DNA of 64,000 bases. It comes from Aureisphaera galaxeae. GTDB lineage: Bacteria > Bacteroidota > Bacteroidia > Flavobacteriales > Flavobacteriaceae. Numbering within the stretch: position 1 is the stretch's first letter; each line of letters begins with the position of its first letter. A model generated the notes under the pieces. That model saw nothing but the letters and a program-made list of their open reading frames with translations, was not told where the DNA came from and did no database searches. The DNA is taken from positions 491,065 to 555,064 of the forward strand of contig NZ_JAQQTF010000006.1 of NCBI RefSeq assembly GCF_028561275.1, given 5' to 3'. Shown in pieces: positions 56,050 through 64,000 of the stretch. The position numbers were made by a program, and so were the translations under genes.

Positions 56050-58650
56050 ATGAATTTCAACAATTTCACTATAAAAAGTCAAGAAGCCCTGCAGCAAGCA
56101 CAGCAGCTTGCTCAGGAATTCGGGCACCAACAAATAGAGAACGAACACATTTTGAAAGGGATTTTTATTGTCGATGAGAATGTGACTCCTTTCCTATTGA
56201 AGAAATTAGATGTCAACGTCGATTTGTTAAAACAGGTGTTAGACAAGCAGTTGGAAACTTTCTCCAAAGTATCAGGCGGGCAGCTCATGCTTTCGCAAAA
56301 TGCAGGAAAGGCGATGAACGAGGCTAGCATTTTGGCCAAGAAAATGAACGACGAATATGTTTCTGTAGAACACCTACTACTGGCTATTTTCAAATCGAAA
56401 AGTGTGATAGCCCAAACCCTAAAAGATCAAGGCGTTACCGAAAAGGCCTTGAAAGCAGCCATCGAAGAATTGCGCAAAGGGGAGAATGTAACTTCCCAGA
56501 GTGCAGAAGACACTTATAATTCACTGAATAAATACGCTCGTAATTTGAATCAGTTGGCCAAAGACGGCAAGCTGGATCCTGTAATAGGGCGTGATGAAGA
56601 AATACGTAGGATTCTTCAGATACTTTCCCGTCGCACCAAAAACAACCCAATGTTGGTTGGGGAACCTGGTACTGGAAAAACAGCGATTGCCGAAGGTCTC
56701 GCCCACCGAATCATTGCAGGCGATGTTCCCGAAAACCTAAAGAGTAAGGAAGTATTCTCATTAGATATGGGAGCATTGATTGCAGGGGCAAAATTTAAAG
56801 GGGAATTCGAAGAGCGTCTTAAATCTGTAATTAAAGAAGTAACAACCAGTGATGGAGACATCGTACTCTTCATTGACGAAATACACACTCTTGTAGGTGC
56901 CGGCGGTGGACAAGGAGCCATGGATGCTGCCAATATTCTAAAGCCAGCCCTAGCAAGAGGAGAACTGCGTGCTATTGGAGCTACGACTTTGGACGAATAC
57001 CAAAAGTATTTTGAAAAGGATAAAGCGCTGGAGCGACGCTTTCAGAAAGTATTGGTGGATGAACCCGATACCGAAAGTGCTATTTCCATTCTTCGTGGGA
57101 TTAAGGAGAAATATGAAACCCACCATAAGGTTCGAATTAAGGACGAAGCCATTATTGCTGCGGTAGAACTTTCACAACGCTATATCACCAATCGCTTCCT
57201 ACCCGATAAGGCCATAGACCTTATGGACGAGGCGGCTTCTAAGCTTCGCATGGAAATCAACTCCAAACCAGAAGAATTGGATGTATTGGATCGTAAGATT
57301 ATGCAATTGGAGATTGAGATCGAAGCCATTAAACGGGAAAAGGATGCTGAAAAGTTAAAATCCTTGGGTGCCGAAGTGGCAAACCTAAAAGAGGAACGAA
57401 ACGAACTGAATGCCAAATGGAAGAGCGAAAAAGAAGTGGTAGAGAACATTCAGAACGCCAAAAAAGATATTGAAACCTATAAGCAGGCAGCCGAACAGGC
57501 CGAACGTGATGGGGATTACGGAAAAGTAGCCGAGATCCGTTACGGAAAGATAAAGGAAGCGCAGGAGGCCTTAGAAAAGTTTCAAGCACAATTACAGCAA
57601 CAACAGGATAGTGCCTTGATCAAGGAAGAGGTTACCCATGAGGATATTGCCGAAGTGGTTGCCAAATGGACCGGTATTCCTGTGACGAAAATGCTGCAAA
57701 GCGAACGTGAAAAGCTCCTAAGCCTCGAAGACGAACTTCACAAACGTGTGGTAGGCCAGGACGAGGGAATTATAGCGGTGAGCGATGCTATTAGAAGAAG
57801 TCGTGCAGGATTGCAAGATGCAAAAAAACCCATAGGCTCCTTCCTATTTCTAGGAACTACGGGAGTGGGTAAAACCGAACTGGCAAAGGCGTTGGCGGAA
57901 TATTTGTTCGACGACGAAAACGCCATGACTCGCATCGATATGAGCGAATATCAAGAACGCCATAGTGTAAGTAGATTGGTGGGCGCACCTCCAGGATATG
58001 TGGGCTATGATGAAGGCGGACAGCTGACCGAAGCGGTACGTAGAAAGCCTTATTCGGTAGTGTTATTGGATGAAATTGAAAAAGCACACCCAGATACTTT
58101 CAATATTTTGTTACAAGTACTGGACGAAGGACGACTAACAGATAATAAAGGGCGTGTAGCCGATTTCAAAAACACGATTATTATCATGACCAGTAACATG
58201 GGAAGCCATATCATACAGGAGAAGTTCGAGACGATGAAGGATATGGAAACTTCTATGGAAGCTGCCAAAGTAGAAGTACTGGGATTGTTAAAACAAGCGG
58301 TTCGACCTGAATTTTTGAATCGGATAGATGATATAATCATGTTTACGCCGTTATCTAAGAAAGACATTACCAGTATTGTGGGGCTTCAGTTGCGCGGCGT
58401 GACAAAAATGCTATCCAAGCAAAATATTACGCTGGATGCTACCCAAGAGGCCATCGCATACTTGGCCGAAAAAGGATTCGATCCTCAATACGGGGCACGA
58501 CCTGTAAAACGGGTGATACAGCGTGAAGTGTTGAATGCACTATCTAAGGAGATCCTTTCTGGGAAAATAACGACAGATAGCATCATTCTACTGGATAGTT
58601 TTGACGACACACTGGTATTTCGGAATCAATCCGACTTAGTGAACACATAA
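56050..58650 (+). CDS. clpB: ATP-dependent disaggregase ClpB
   Basis: The ATG at 56050 ([18 protein letters not shown]) is the normal ClpB N-terminus. The reading frame stays open upstream to 55840, but that part has no similarity to anything I know and holds the inverted repeats. The 866-residue protein has the Clp-N repeat domain, nucleotide domain 1 (Walker A GEPGTGKT at 204-211), the M-domain coiled coil that separates ClpB from ClpA/C (about 400-525), nucleotide domain 2 (GTTGVGKT at 602-609, sensor motifs) and the D2 C-terminal domain. With DnaK it pulls proteins out of aggregates after stress. Confidence 0.96.
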   Translation: MNFNNFTIKSQEALQQAQQLAQEFGHQQIENEHILKGIFIVDENVTPFLLKKLDVNVDLLKQVLDKQLETFSKVSGGQLMLSQNAGKAMNEASILAKKMNDEYVSVEHLLLAIFKSKSVIAQTLKDQGVTEKALKAAIEELRKGENVTSQSAEDTYNSLNKYARNLNQLAKDGKLDPVIGRDEEIRRILQILSRRTKNNPMLVGEPGTGKTAIAEGLAHRIIAGDVPENLKSKEVFSLDMGALIAGAKFKGEFEERLKSVIKEVTTSDGDIVLFIDEIHTLVGAGGGQGAMDAANILKPALARGELRAIGATTLDEYQKYFEKDKALERRFQKVLVDEPDTESAISILRGIKEKYETHHKVRIKDEAIIAAVELSQRYITNRFLPDKAIDLMDEAASKLRMEINSKPEELDVLDRKIMQLEIEIEAIKREKDAEKLKSLGAEVANLKEERNELNAKWKSEKEVVENIQNAKKDIETYKQAAEQAERDGDYGKVAEIRYGKIKEAQEALEKFQAQLQQQQDSALIKEEVTHEDIAEVVAKWTGIPVTKMLQSEREKLLSLEDELHKRVVGQDEGIIAVSDAIRRSRAGLQDAKKPIGSFLFLGTTGVGKTELAKALAEYLFDDENAMTRIDMSEYQERHSVSRLVGAPPGYVGYDEGGQLTEAVRRKPYSVVLLDEIEKAHPDTFNILLQVLDEGRLTDNKGRVADFKNTIIIMTSNMGSHIIQEKFETMKDMETSMEAAKVEVLGLLKQAVRPEFLNRIDDIIMFTPLSKKDITSIVGLQLRGVTKMLSKQNITLDATQEAIAYLAEKGFDPQYGARPVKRVIQREVLNALSKEILSGKITTDSIILLDSFDDTLVFRNQSDLVNT

Positions 58651-58709
58651 AGGGCTGGGGGTTCCCTTGAAGCTATCGACTCAGAAAACCCCTCATATTT
58701 GGTTGGTTG

Positions 58710-58746
58710 ACCACCCGGAATCGCATGATTCTGGGTGGTTTTTTAT
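58710..58746 (+). terminator. Rho-independent terminator after clpB
   Basis: ACCACCCGGAATC-GCAT-GATTCTGGGTGGT forms a 13-bp stem with a G-U pair, followed by TTTTTT. Confidence 0.88.
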
Positions 58747-58783
58747 TTTGAAGGGATTGTTCAGCTTTTAGTACTTTCGCAAC

Positions 58784-60520
58784 ATGGTTCGCCGGCTATT
58801 CATTCTTTTATTTCTATTTGGTTGTCTTGTGAGTTGCAAGGAAGCACCTCAGCCTATTGCCGACGGGCGCAAGGCAGATTATGCCTTCTATGATGCCCAT
58901 GGAGAATTCCACAGGTTTTCACGTTACAACGATAGCAAGGCCATAGTCCTATATGTACAAGGAAATGGCTGCCCCATTGTTAGGAATGGCCTTACCGATT
59001 TTCATGAAGTCGTTGCGGAATTCAAAGATGACTTTGCATTTTTTATGCTGAATGCGAACCTTCAGGACAGTCGAGAATCCGTTCGGAAAGAAGCCGAAGA
59101 TTTCAATTTTCAAGTGCCGGTATTATTGGATTCCAATCAGTTGTTTGCCGATGCCTTGGATATCAATACCACGGCCGAAGCCATTATCCTCCACCCTACG
59201 ACACGAGAGGTGCTATATCGTGGCCCTGTAAACAATCGTTTGGATTTTGAAGGGCAGAAAAGCGCTCCCACTGAATCTTATCTAAGAGATGCCCTTACCA
59301 CACTATTGCAGGGTCAGACAATCGCTAAGACCTTTGAGGTAACCAAAGGATGTAAGGTAACGAGGCTTTCAAAAACACAAAAAGAAGATTCGCTTACCTA
59401 CACCCAAGACATTGCTCCTATCTTACAAAATCATTGTGTTCGCTGTCATAAGGATGGCGGTATTGCTCCATGGCAAATGAAGGACTACCCTACTATCGTG
59501 GGTTGGTCCGAAATGATTAAGGAAGTCTTATGGAGCAAGCGAATGCCACCTTGGAAAGCCGATCCTACCATTGGCGAATTCACCAATAGTTTTTCCCTTC
59601 CGGATTCACAGGCGCGTAAAGTCGTACGTTGGATCGAAACGGGCATGAAACAAGGTCCAGGTGAAGATCCGTTAGCTACTATCCCAACCGATACCTTGGT
59701 TTGGCCCATGGGAACGCCCGATGACATTGTAACCTTGAAAAAAGAAAGCATTCCAGCAACGGGAGTTATTCCCTACCGCTACCAAAAGTTTACATTAAAT
59801 GTGGATCGCGATGTTTGGATTAGTGGTATTGCCATGAAACCAGGGAATCCGAAAGTAGTGCATCACTTCGTGATTGCTGAAACGGACGGCAACAAAGAAA
59901 GCCTAATTGTAAATAGACCTCCTACGCCATGGATCGACAATTACATAGCTGTGGGCACGGGAGGAGATGAAACAACCATTTTTCCAGACAGCACTGGTGT
60001 TTTTCTGAAAAAAGGTAGCTCCTTAAGCATTCAAATTCATTATACTACCACAGGAAAACCAGAAGTAGACGAAACCCAAATCGGGTTTTACTTTCACGAA
60101 ACGCCTCCGGCCAACCCATTGTATGCCATTGCTCCCTACAATCATACCTTCACGATTCCACCCTACTCCAAGGATACCAAAGTTGTGGCAAGGGATACTA
60201 TTACTAAAGACATTACGCTTCATTATTTGGGACCGCATATGCATTACAGAGGAAAAAGCATCAAAATCATGGCAGCGTTTCCTTCGGGAGAAATACAAAC
60301 CTTGGTTTCGGTTCCCGACTATAATTTCAACTGGCAGCTCATCTACAAACTAAAGGAACCTATTTCCTTACCCAAAAACACAGTTCTGGTGGTTGAAGGA
60401 GTGTACGACAATAGTTACCAAAACCCTTTAAATCCGGACCCTTCACAAGAATTGCATTATGGCATACAAAGCATAGACGAAATGCTCATTGGGTTTATGA
60501 ATTATACTATCGATAAGTAA
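58784..60520 (+). CDS. Redoxin, cytochrome c and copper type II monooxygenase fusion lipoprotein
   Basis: The signal ends in the lipobox FGCLVSC. Residues about 25-185 are a redoxin/peroxiredoxin-like domain with a single candidate Cys (GNGCPIVRN). A short cytochrome c-like domain follows with the heme motif CVRCH near 214 and distal Met candidates (KRMPPWK). Residues about 285-578 form a copper type II, ascorbate-dependent monooxygenase-like region (KVVHHFVIAE, IQIHYTTTG, HYLGPHMHYRGKSI) with His and Met ligands of the CuA/CuB type. It probably sits in the periplasm or on the surface and hydroxylates a substrate using electrons passed through the heme. Substrate and electron donor are unknown. 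Confidence 0.85.
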   Translation: MVRRLFILLFLFGCLVSCKEAPQPIADGRKADYAFYDAHGEFHRFSRYNDSKAIVLYVQGNGCPIVRNGLTDFHEVVAEFKDDFAFFMLNANLQDSRESVRKEAEDFNFQVPVLLDSNQLFADALDINTTAEAIILHPTTREVLYRGPVNNRLDFEGQKSAPTESYLRDALTTLLQGQTIAKTFEVTKGCKVTRLSKTQKEDSLTYTQDIAPILQNHCVRCHKDGGIAPWQMKDYPTIVGWSEMIKEVLWSKRMPPWKADPTIGEFTNSFSLPDSQARKVVRWIETGMKQGPGEDPLATIPTDTLVWPMGTPDDIVTLKKESIPATGVIPYRYQKFTLNVDRDVWISGIAMKPGNPKVVHHFVIAETDGNKESLIVNRPPTPWIDNYIAVGTGGDETTIFPDSTGVFLKKGSSLSIQIHYTTTGKPEVDETQIGFYFHETPPANPLYAIAPYNHTFTIPPYSKDTKVVARDTITKDITLHYLGPHMHYRGKSIKIMAAFPSGEIQTLVSVPDYNFNWQLIYKLKEPISLPKNTVLVVEGVYDNSYQNPLNPDPSQELHYGIQSIDEMLIGFMNYTIDK

Positions 60521-60605
60521 CTTATTTTCAAAATTTTACGGAATTTTTGTAACAAAACGATCTGCTTGATCGTCATAGTAGTGTATCAATCAAAAAAACC
60601 AAATC

Positions 60606-60710
60606 ATGAAAACACAAACAAAACACAATACTGCCTTAGGCGTTTACATACTTTGTATTACTACATTTATGGTTACTTATACCGCCTTGACCCTTACACA
60701 GTATCTATAA
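60606..60710 (+). CDS. Very small membrane peptide, 34 residues
   Basis: ATG at 60606, stop at 60708-60710. The peptide begins MKTQTKHN and then has one transmembrane helix (ALGVYILCITTFMVTYTALTL). Too short for a functional call. Single-helix peptides of this size are often regulators or subunits of membrane complexes. The A-rich segment before the ATG (AATCAAAAAAACCAAATC) is typical of well-translated flavobacterial starts, and the peptide is the only sensible reading in the 375-base gap between annotated genes. Confidence 0.5.
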   Translation: MKTQTKHNTALGVYILCITTFMVTYTALTLTQYL

Positions 60711-60716
60711 CAAACA

Positions 60717-60788
60717 AAACCCTCCAATGTTATTCAGCCTCCGTAATCATGTTACTATGGCGAAGGAAGCTGGTACAAGGGAGGGTTT
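60717..60788. other. Nested three-part hairpin, candidate structured RNA or terminator
   Basis: Three nested stems are visible: AAACCCTCC/GGAGGGTTT (9 bp), CAGCCTCC/GGAAGCTG (7 of 8 pairs) and GTAA/TTAC closing a TCATG loop. On the minus strand the structure is followed by TTTTGTTTG, which would suit a terminator for the gene at 60895-61638. On the plus strand it follows the 34-residue ORF by six bases. Confidence 0.5.
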
Positions 60789-60894
60789 CTTCACAAAAAA
60801 CCAACCTAACACAAAACAACTAAACTCAAACCTTAACCGTATATACGTAAAAAGGCAAGAGTCGGTTTTCCTGAAGTAGAAATTTCTTGTGAAA

Positions 60895-61638
60895 CTACTG
60901 CTGGAGACGTACTCCAACATTTTCCGTCTCAATTTTAGAAAGCAATTTTAGTTCCTTGGATTGGAAAAGGGAGTCTAGAGTAGTGAGTGCAATATCTTTG
61001 GAATTGGGCTTGTAATTGTTGTAATCTACAAAACGGATGCCTTCTACTTCCCGAGGATTATAGGCTTCCCGAAAACGGATACCGCCTCCATCGGTAGCAT
61101 AGCTATAAGCCAAATAATCGACCGTAAACCGATCTTTGTGTATCCAATAGACAAATTCGTCCTCAAAGTCGGTTCCACCACCTTCTTCCTTAAAAGTGAC
61201 CCCTACTTCATAATAAGGCTCACCATTAATAATGTCTTCACCCAGCAACTTTTTATTCACCGCGGGAGCATTCAACCCAAAAGGTAATTGTGCAAAGTAA
61301 TGCACCGAATTTACACTATTGGAATAGCGTGTGACCATAGAATCTGGAACTTTCACTAAGGAATCATTCTTAAAGCGGGTAAATCCGTCGTTCGTTACTA
61401 CATCATGGGTTACCCCTGTAGAATCTGATATAATCCGCTCTAAACTATAGGCGCCTCCATCCCGCTTACTTACATAACGTCGATCCCTAAAGGTGAAATC
61501 GATCGTGGCATGCTCACAATTGCCTTGACAGGCATTGACGATAGACTTGTCCACGATCTGTTGCGCCGTAAGCTCAGTGTTTTTCTCGTTACAAGCTATA
61601 ACAAGTAATGTGATTGCTAAAATAGGAAGGAGTTTCAT
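60895..61638 (-). CDS. LolA-like lipoprotein (DUF6503-type), 247 residues
   Basis: The signal ends in the lipobox LLVIACNEK. The mature part follows the LolA/LppX-like half-barrel pattern: QIVDKSIVNACQGNCEHATI, TIDFTFRDRRYVSK, EPYYEVGVTFKEEGGGTDF, FVYWIHKDRFTVDYLAYS, EVEGIRFVDYNNYK. I recognise it as the DUF6503 type found throughout flavobacteria. Members look like outer-membrane-lipoprotein or lipid-binding carriers, but none is characterised to my knowledge. A Cys pair (NACQGNC) near residue 40 could form a disulfide. A perfect -7 box TAGTTTTG lies on the minus strand at 61696-61703. Confidence 0.8.
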   Translation of the reverse strand: MKLLPILAITLLVIACNEKNTELTAQQIVDKSIVNACQGNCEHATIDFTFRDRRYVSKRDGGAYSLERIISDSTGVTHDVVTNDGFTRFKNDSLVKVPDSMVTRYSNSVNSVHYFAQLPFGLNAPAVNKKLLGEDIINGEPYYEVGVTFKEEGGGTDFEDEFVYWIHKDRFTVDYLAYSYATDGGGIRFREAYNPREVEGIRFVDYNNYKPNSKDIALTTLDSLFQSKELKLLSKIETENVGVRLQQ

Positions 61639-61713
61639 ACGTTTAAAAATGTAACAATCATAGCTATTTGGTCACAAATTAAAACAATCCCTTACCAAAA
61701 CTATCCCAAGAAA

Positions 61714-62676
61714 ATGAAAAAATTTTGTTTCCTTCTCCTTTTTGCAAGCATGTCCATTTTCGGCCAGACAGAATCGTATGTGCAAACTTTAAAAACCTTT
61801 CAGGAATATTACAATCAAGGGGATTCGCAAGCGATCTACGACATGATGAATTCGCGCATGCAGGAACAATTGGGTCTTAAAAATGTGAAAGCTATCGTAA
61901 CTACTTTTCGGGATAATTTAGGAAGCATCACGGAATACAAGTTCATTTCTAGGGAAGGCTTTACAGAAACTTACGAAGCGACATTCGAACATGGAAGACA
62001 AAATATAGCTCTTACACTACAACCAGACGGTATTATGAGTGGACTTCGCTTTCTACCCGCCGCCGAAGAAAATTCAGTAGCCAAAATGGACCGAAACCAA
62101 ACGCCATTATCGCTACCCTTTAAGGGTGAGTGGTATACCTTCTGGGGTGGTGATACCAAGGCCCAGAACTATCATGTGGTTTCAAAAACACAAAAGCATG
62201 CTTTCGATTTTTTGATTTTAGACAAAAATGGAAAGTCCTACGAACGCAGCGGTACCCGAAATGAAGATTATTATGCTTTTGGAAAACCCATATACGCAGT
62301 ATGCGACGCTTTGTTGTACAAAGTTACTACGGGTGTTGAAGATAATCGGCCGGGTATCATGAATCCAACACAAATGCTGGGTAACAGTGTGATCCTTAAA
62401 ACTGAAAATGAAGAGTACATCGTCTATGCCCATTTCGAAAAAGAAACCGTAAAAGTAAAGGAAGGCGACTTTGTAAAACGGGGACAGTATTTGGGTAATT
62501 GTGGAAATTCGGGTAACTCCACCGAAGCCCATCTTCACATACATATACAGGACGGGCCCAATGTTTTGGGAGATATTGGAGTAAAATGTTATTTCGATTC
62601 CCTTTGGATAAATGGAACCTTAGAACGGGATTATTCGCCTGTAAAAGGTGACAAAATTACTAGGCCTAAAGAATAA
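61714..62676 (+). CDS. M23 family metallopeptidase with N-terminal DUF3887-like domain
   Basis: 320 residues. A signal peptide (MKKFCFLLLFASMSIFG) precedes a SnoaL/DUF3887-like domain (about 20-110, YNQGDSQAIYDMMNSRMQEQ). A peptidase M23 (LytM) domain follows: GKPIYAVCDALLYKVTTG, SVILKTENEEYIVYAHFEKE (His of YAH) and GNCGNSGNSTEAHLHIHIQDG with the HxH motif near 275. Zinc-dependent cell-wall endopeptidase or a scaffold version of one. The first zinc ligand (usually HxxxD) looks altered (KHAFDF), so activity is likely but unproven. smpB follows by 23 bases. Confidence 0.85.
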   Translation: MKKFCFLLLFASMSIFGQTESYVQTLKTFQEYYNQGDSQAIYDMMNSRMQEQLGLKNVKAIVTTFRDNLGSITEYKFISREGFTETYEATFEHGRQNIALTLQPDGIMSGLRFLPAAEENSVAKMDRNQTPLSLPFKGEWYTFWGGDTKAQNYHVVSKTQKHAFDFLILDKNGKSYERSGTRNEDYYAFGKPIYAVCDALLYKVTTGVEDNRPGIMNPTQMLGNSVILKTENEEYIVYAHFEKETVKVKEGDFVKRGQYLGNCGNSGNSTEAHLHIHIQDGPNVLGDIGVKCYFDSLWINGTLERDYSPVKGDKITRPKE

Positions 62677-62684
62677 ATTTGTAC

Positions 62685-62692
62685 TACATTTG
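62685..62692 (+). promoter_or_regulatory. -7 promoter box of smpB
   Basis: TACATTTG matches TAnnTTTG fully but ends only seven bases before the ATG at 62700, so the transcript would be leaderless or nearly so. No -33 match at 19-20 bases. Confidence 0.4.
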
Positions 62693-62699
62693 CCCCGTT

Positions 62700-63164
62700 A
62701 TGGCATTGCAAAAAAATGTACAAATAAAGAACCGTAAGGCCCGTTTCGAATACGAAATTCTGGACAAGTATACCGCTGGGATTGTATTACGAGGTACGGA
62801 AATAAAGGCTATTCGCGAAGGAAAGGCATCCATTGCCGAGAGTTTCTGCGAATTCGCCAACGGGGAATTGTTTGTCATTAATATGACCATTCAGGAATAC
62901 TCGCACGCTACCCATTTCCAGCATGCCCCGAAAAGCGAGCGCAAACTATTGCTCAACAAACGAGAACTCCGAAAATTGGAAAAGGATGTGAAAAATACGG
63001 GATTAACCATTATTCCTCTGTTATTGTTCACCAACGAAAAGGGATTTGCCAAATTGGAAATTGCGCTTTGCCGCGGTAAGAAACAATACGACAAGCGTGA
63101 AACCATGAAAGATCGCGATAACAAACGAAACCTAAGCAGAATTAAAAAGGCTTTCAATAACTAG
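62700..63164 (+). CDS. smpB: SsrA-binding protein SmpB
   Basis: The ATG at 62700 (MALQKNVQIKNRKARFEY) is the usual start. A longer reading from 62679 would cross the promoter box. The 154-residue protein has the SmpB beta-barrel: YTAGIVLRGTEIKAIREGKASIAESFC near 35-61, INMTIQEYSHA, HAPKSERKLLLNKRELRKL, and the basic C-terminal tail (KKQYDKRETMKDRDNKRN) that folds in the ribosomal A site. It delivers tmRNA to stalled ribosomes. The tmRNA gene itself is not in this window. Confidence 0.96.
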   Translation: MALQKNVQIKNRKARFEYEILDKYTAGIVLRGTEIKAIREGKASIAESFCEFANGELFVINMTIQEYSHATHFQHAPKSERKLLLNKRELRKLEKDVKNTGLTIIPLLLFTNEKGFAKLEIALCRGKKQYDKRETMKDRDNKRNLSRIKKAFNN

Positions 63165-63205
63165 TCTACCACTTTCCTCCTCAGCCTATATAAGAACTCG
63201 AAACC

Positions 63206-63781
63206 ATGTGGCGAGCCAAAAAAGATGTTTTAAAAGAAAACGAGCTCATTAAGTTCGTTATTTATGAGAATGACGTCCCTTTAAAAAGAAGGGATGTGAT
63301 TAAACGTTGGAAAGAGAACCAAAGCTTTAGGCAATTCTACAACCAACTCCTTGTAGATGTTGAGTTTGGGGCTTTTTATTGGGAAAACCCTTCCATCACG
63401 ATCCATGAATTGGACGAAACCTATGAATTTGTGGTGATGAGAAGTACGTCCTTAGAAAAAGTAAGTCCTGAACCTCACGCCTTTCGGGCGCATTTCAAAA
63501 ATGGAAGCATGACAGTTGTTTTTCCAAACCTTAGGAAAGATGCTATCCTAATCGTCCCTACACCCATGGGCGAAACCGAAAGTTATTCGCACATTGGAAA
63601 TTTTGTTCGAAGGGCTCCCAAGGAACAGGTAGACCATTTCTGGAAAACTGTGGGCGAAACCTATGAAGAAAACATTGGTCAAAACAGAAAATGGTTAAGC
63701 ACCGCTGGTTTGGGAGTGTACTGGCTGCATTTAAGAATTGACTCCAGACCGAAATACTATAAGTACCATGGATACCGATAA
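63206..63781 (+). CDS. Uncharacterised protein, 191 residues (possibly DUF6940)
   Basis: A soluble protein with no signal. It has an alpha/beta pattern (VIYENDVPLKRRDVIKRW, FYNQLLVDVEFGAFYWENP, MTVVFPNLRKDAILIVPTP, SHIGNFVRRAPKEQVDHFWK) and a conserved-looking end, GVYWLHLRIDSRPKYYKYHG. I believe this is the DUF6940 type, which has no known function. It starts 41 bases after smpB on the same strand and may share its transcript. Confidence that the gene is real is high, low for any role. Confidence 0.78.
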   Translation: MWRAKKDVLKENELIKFVIYENDVPLKRRDVIKRWKENQSFRQFYNQLLVDVEFGAFYWENPSITIHELDETYEFVVMRSTSLEKVSPEPHAFRAHFKNGSMTVVFPNLRKDAILIVPTPMGETESYSHIGNFVRRAPKEQVDHFWKTVGETYEENIGQNRKWLSTAGLGVYWLHLRIDSRPKYYKYHGYR

Positions 63782-63940
63782 CAAGGGATATGATATGGAT
63801 CGAAAATAGCAGGAAACGTACCCAAATATTTCCCAACTAACATTTCTTTAGTATTTCTCATACAAAGATTGGTTACTTTCACGTTGCAATAGCAAACAAC
63901 CTTTTTCAATTTCAGAGCGTCTTTATAAGAAACCATCCGT

Positions 63941-64000
63941 ATGAAGCGAATTTTACTAGCTACTTTTCTTTTCGTCACCCTTTATTCCAATGCCCAAGTC
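63941..64000 (+). CDS. Start of a secreted protein gene (cut by the window end)
   Basis: ATG at 63941 opens MKRILLATFLFVTLYSNAQV, a complete signal peptide with an A-Q cleavage style seen throughout this window. The reading frame continues past base 64000, so the protein cannot be identified. The 159 bases before it hold no other gene that I can support. Confidence 0.6.
   Translation, partial: MKRILLATFLFVTLYSNAQV

Noticed and set aside
63757-63978. Minus-strand 73-residue frame at the window end
   Set aside because: It spans the intergenic region and the start of the plus-strand secreted protein, with no domain, no promoter and an unusual composition.

Overview
The window is 64 kb of chromosome from a member of the Bacteroidota, most probably a marine-type Flavobacteriaceae. 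The evidence is direct: several secreted proteins end in type IX secretion (T9SS) sorting domains of both type A and type B; many lipoproteins are present; Shine-Dalgarno sequences are mostly absent; and many genes are preceded by the Bacteroidota promoter TTG-N19/20-TAnnTTTG. G+C looks moderate and even throughout. I saw no transposase, integrase, phage gene, CRISPR array, tRNA or rRNA, so this reads as ordinary core and lineage-specific chromosome rather than an island.

Layout. 0-4.3 kb: TsaC/YciO-type protein, a secreted alpha/beta hydrolase, a small membrane protein, and a UvrD/PcrA helicase that starts at TTG. 4.5-7.9 kb: a co-directional run of an M20 amidohydrolase, a membrane-anchored FMN/Fe-S glutamate-synthase-domain protein and a small membrane protein. 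7.9-10.7 kb: a four-gene minus-strand cassette (unknown protein, polytopic membrane protein, histidine kinase, NarL-type regulator) with overlapping genes. 10.9-17.9 kb: T9SS cargo protein, M1 aminopeptidase, RecG, PAP2 phosphatase. 18-21.5 kb: DUF2911/TPR protein, TlpA-like lipoprotein, a coiled-coil protein and a tiny lipoprotein. 21.6-27 kb: PheT, two membrane proteins, and an ABC-F ATPase with one degenerate ATP site. 27-31.6 kb: a TlpA-like lipoprotein without catalytic cysteines, a transaldolase-family aldolase, an SDR, the SRP RNA gene (ffs) and glutamine cyclotransferase. 31.7-41.3 kb: two cell-envelope proteins, an OmpA-type three-gene operon, and a two-component system with a beta-propeller sensor. 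41.4-48.5 kb: a 53-residue protein with a near-ideal promoter, a CRTAC1-like FG-GAP protein, a lipoprotein, GlyA, fumarylacetoacetase and a lipoprotein. 48.7-54.8 kb: one 6-kb gene for a T9SS type B repeat protein. 54.8-64 kb: NADase-type glycan-binding protein, YtxJ, ClpB, a redoxin/cytochrome c/copper monooxygenase fusion, a tiny membrane peptide beside a nested hairpin, a LolA-like lipoprotein, M23 peptidase, SmpB, an unknown protein and the start of one more secreted protein.

How it fits together. Housekeeping genes for translation (pheT, glyA, smpB, ffs, TsaC), DNA repair (uvrD, recG) and proteostasis (clpB, ytxJ) alternate with genes for envelope and secreted proteins typical of polymer-degrading flavobacteria. 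Two separate histidine kinase/NarL-type pairs sit next to envelope genes they may control. I found no clear new defence or mobile system. The strongest unusual signals are the exact 300-residue higher-order repeat in the giant T9SS protein, the doubly degenerate ATP site of the ABC-F protein, the redoxin-cytochrome-monooxygenase fusion, the inverted-repeat cluster before clpB, and the small peptide plus nested hairpin near 60.7 kb.
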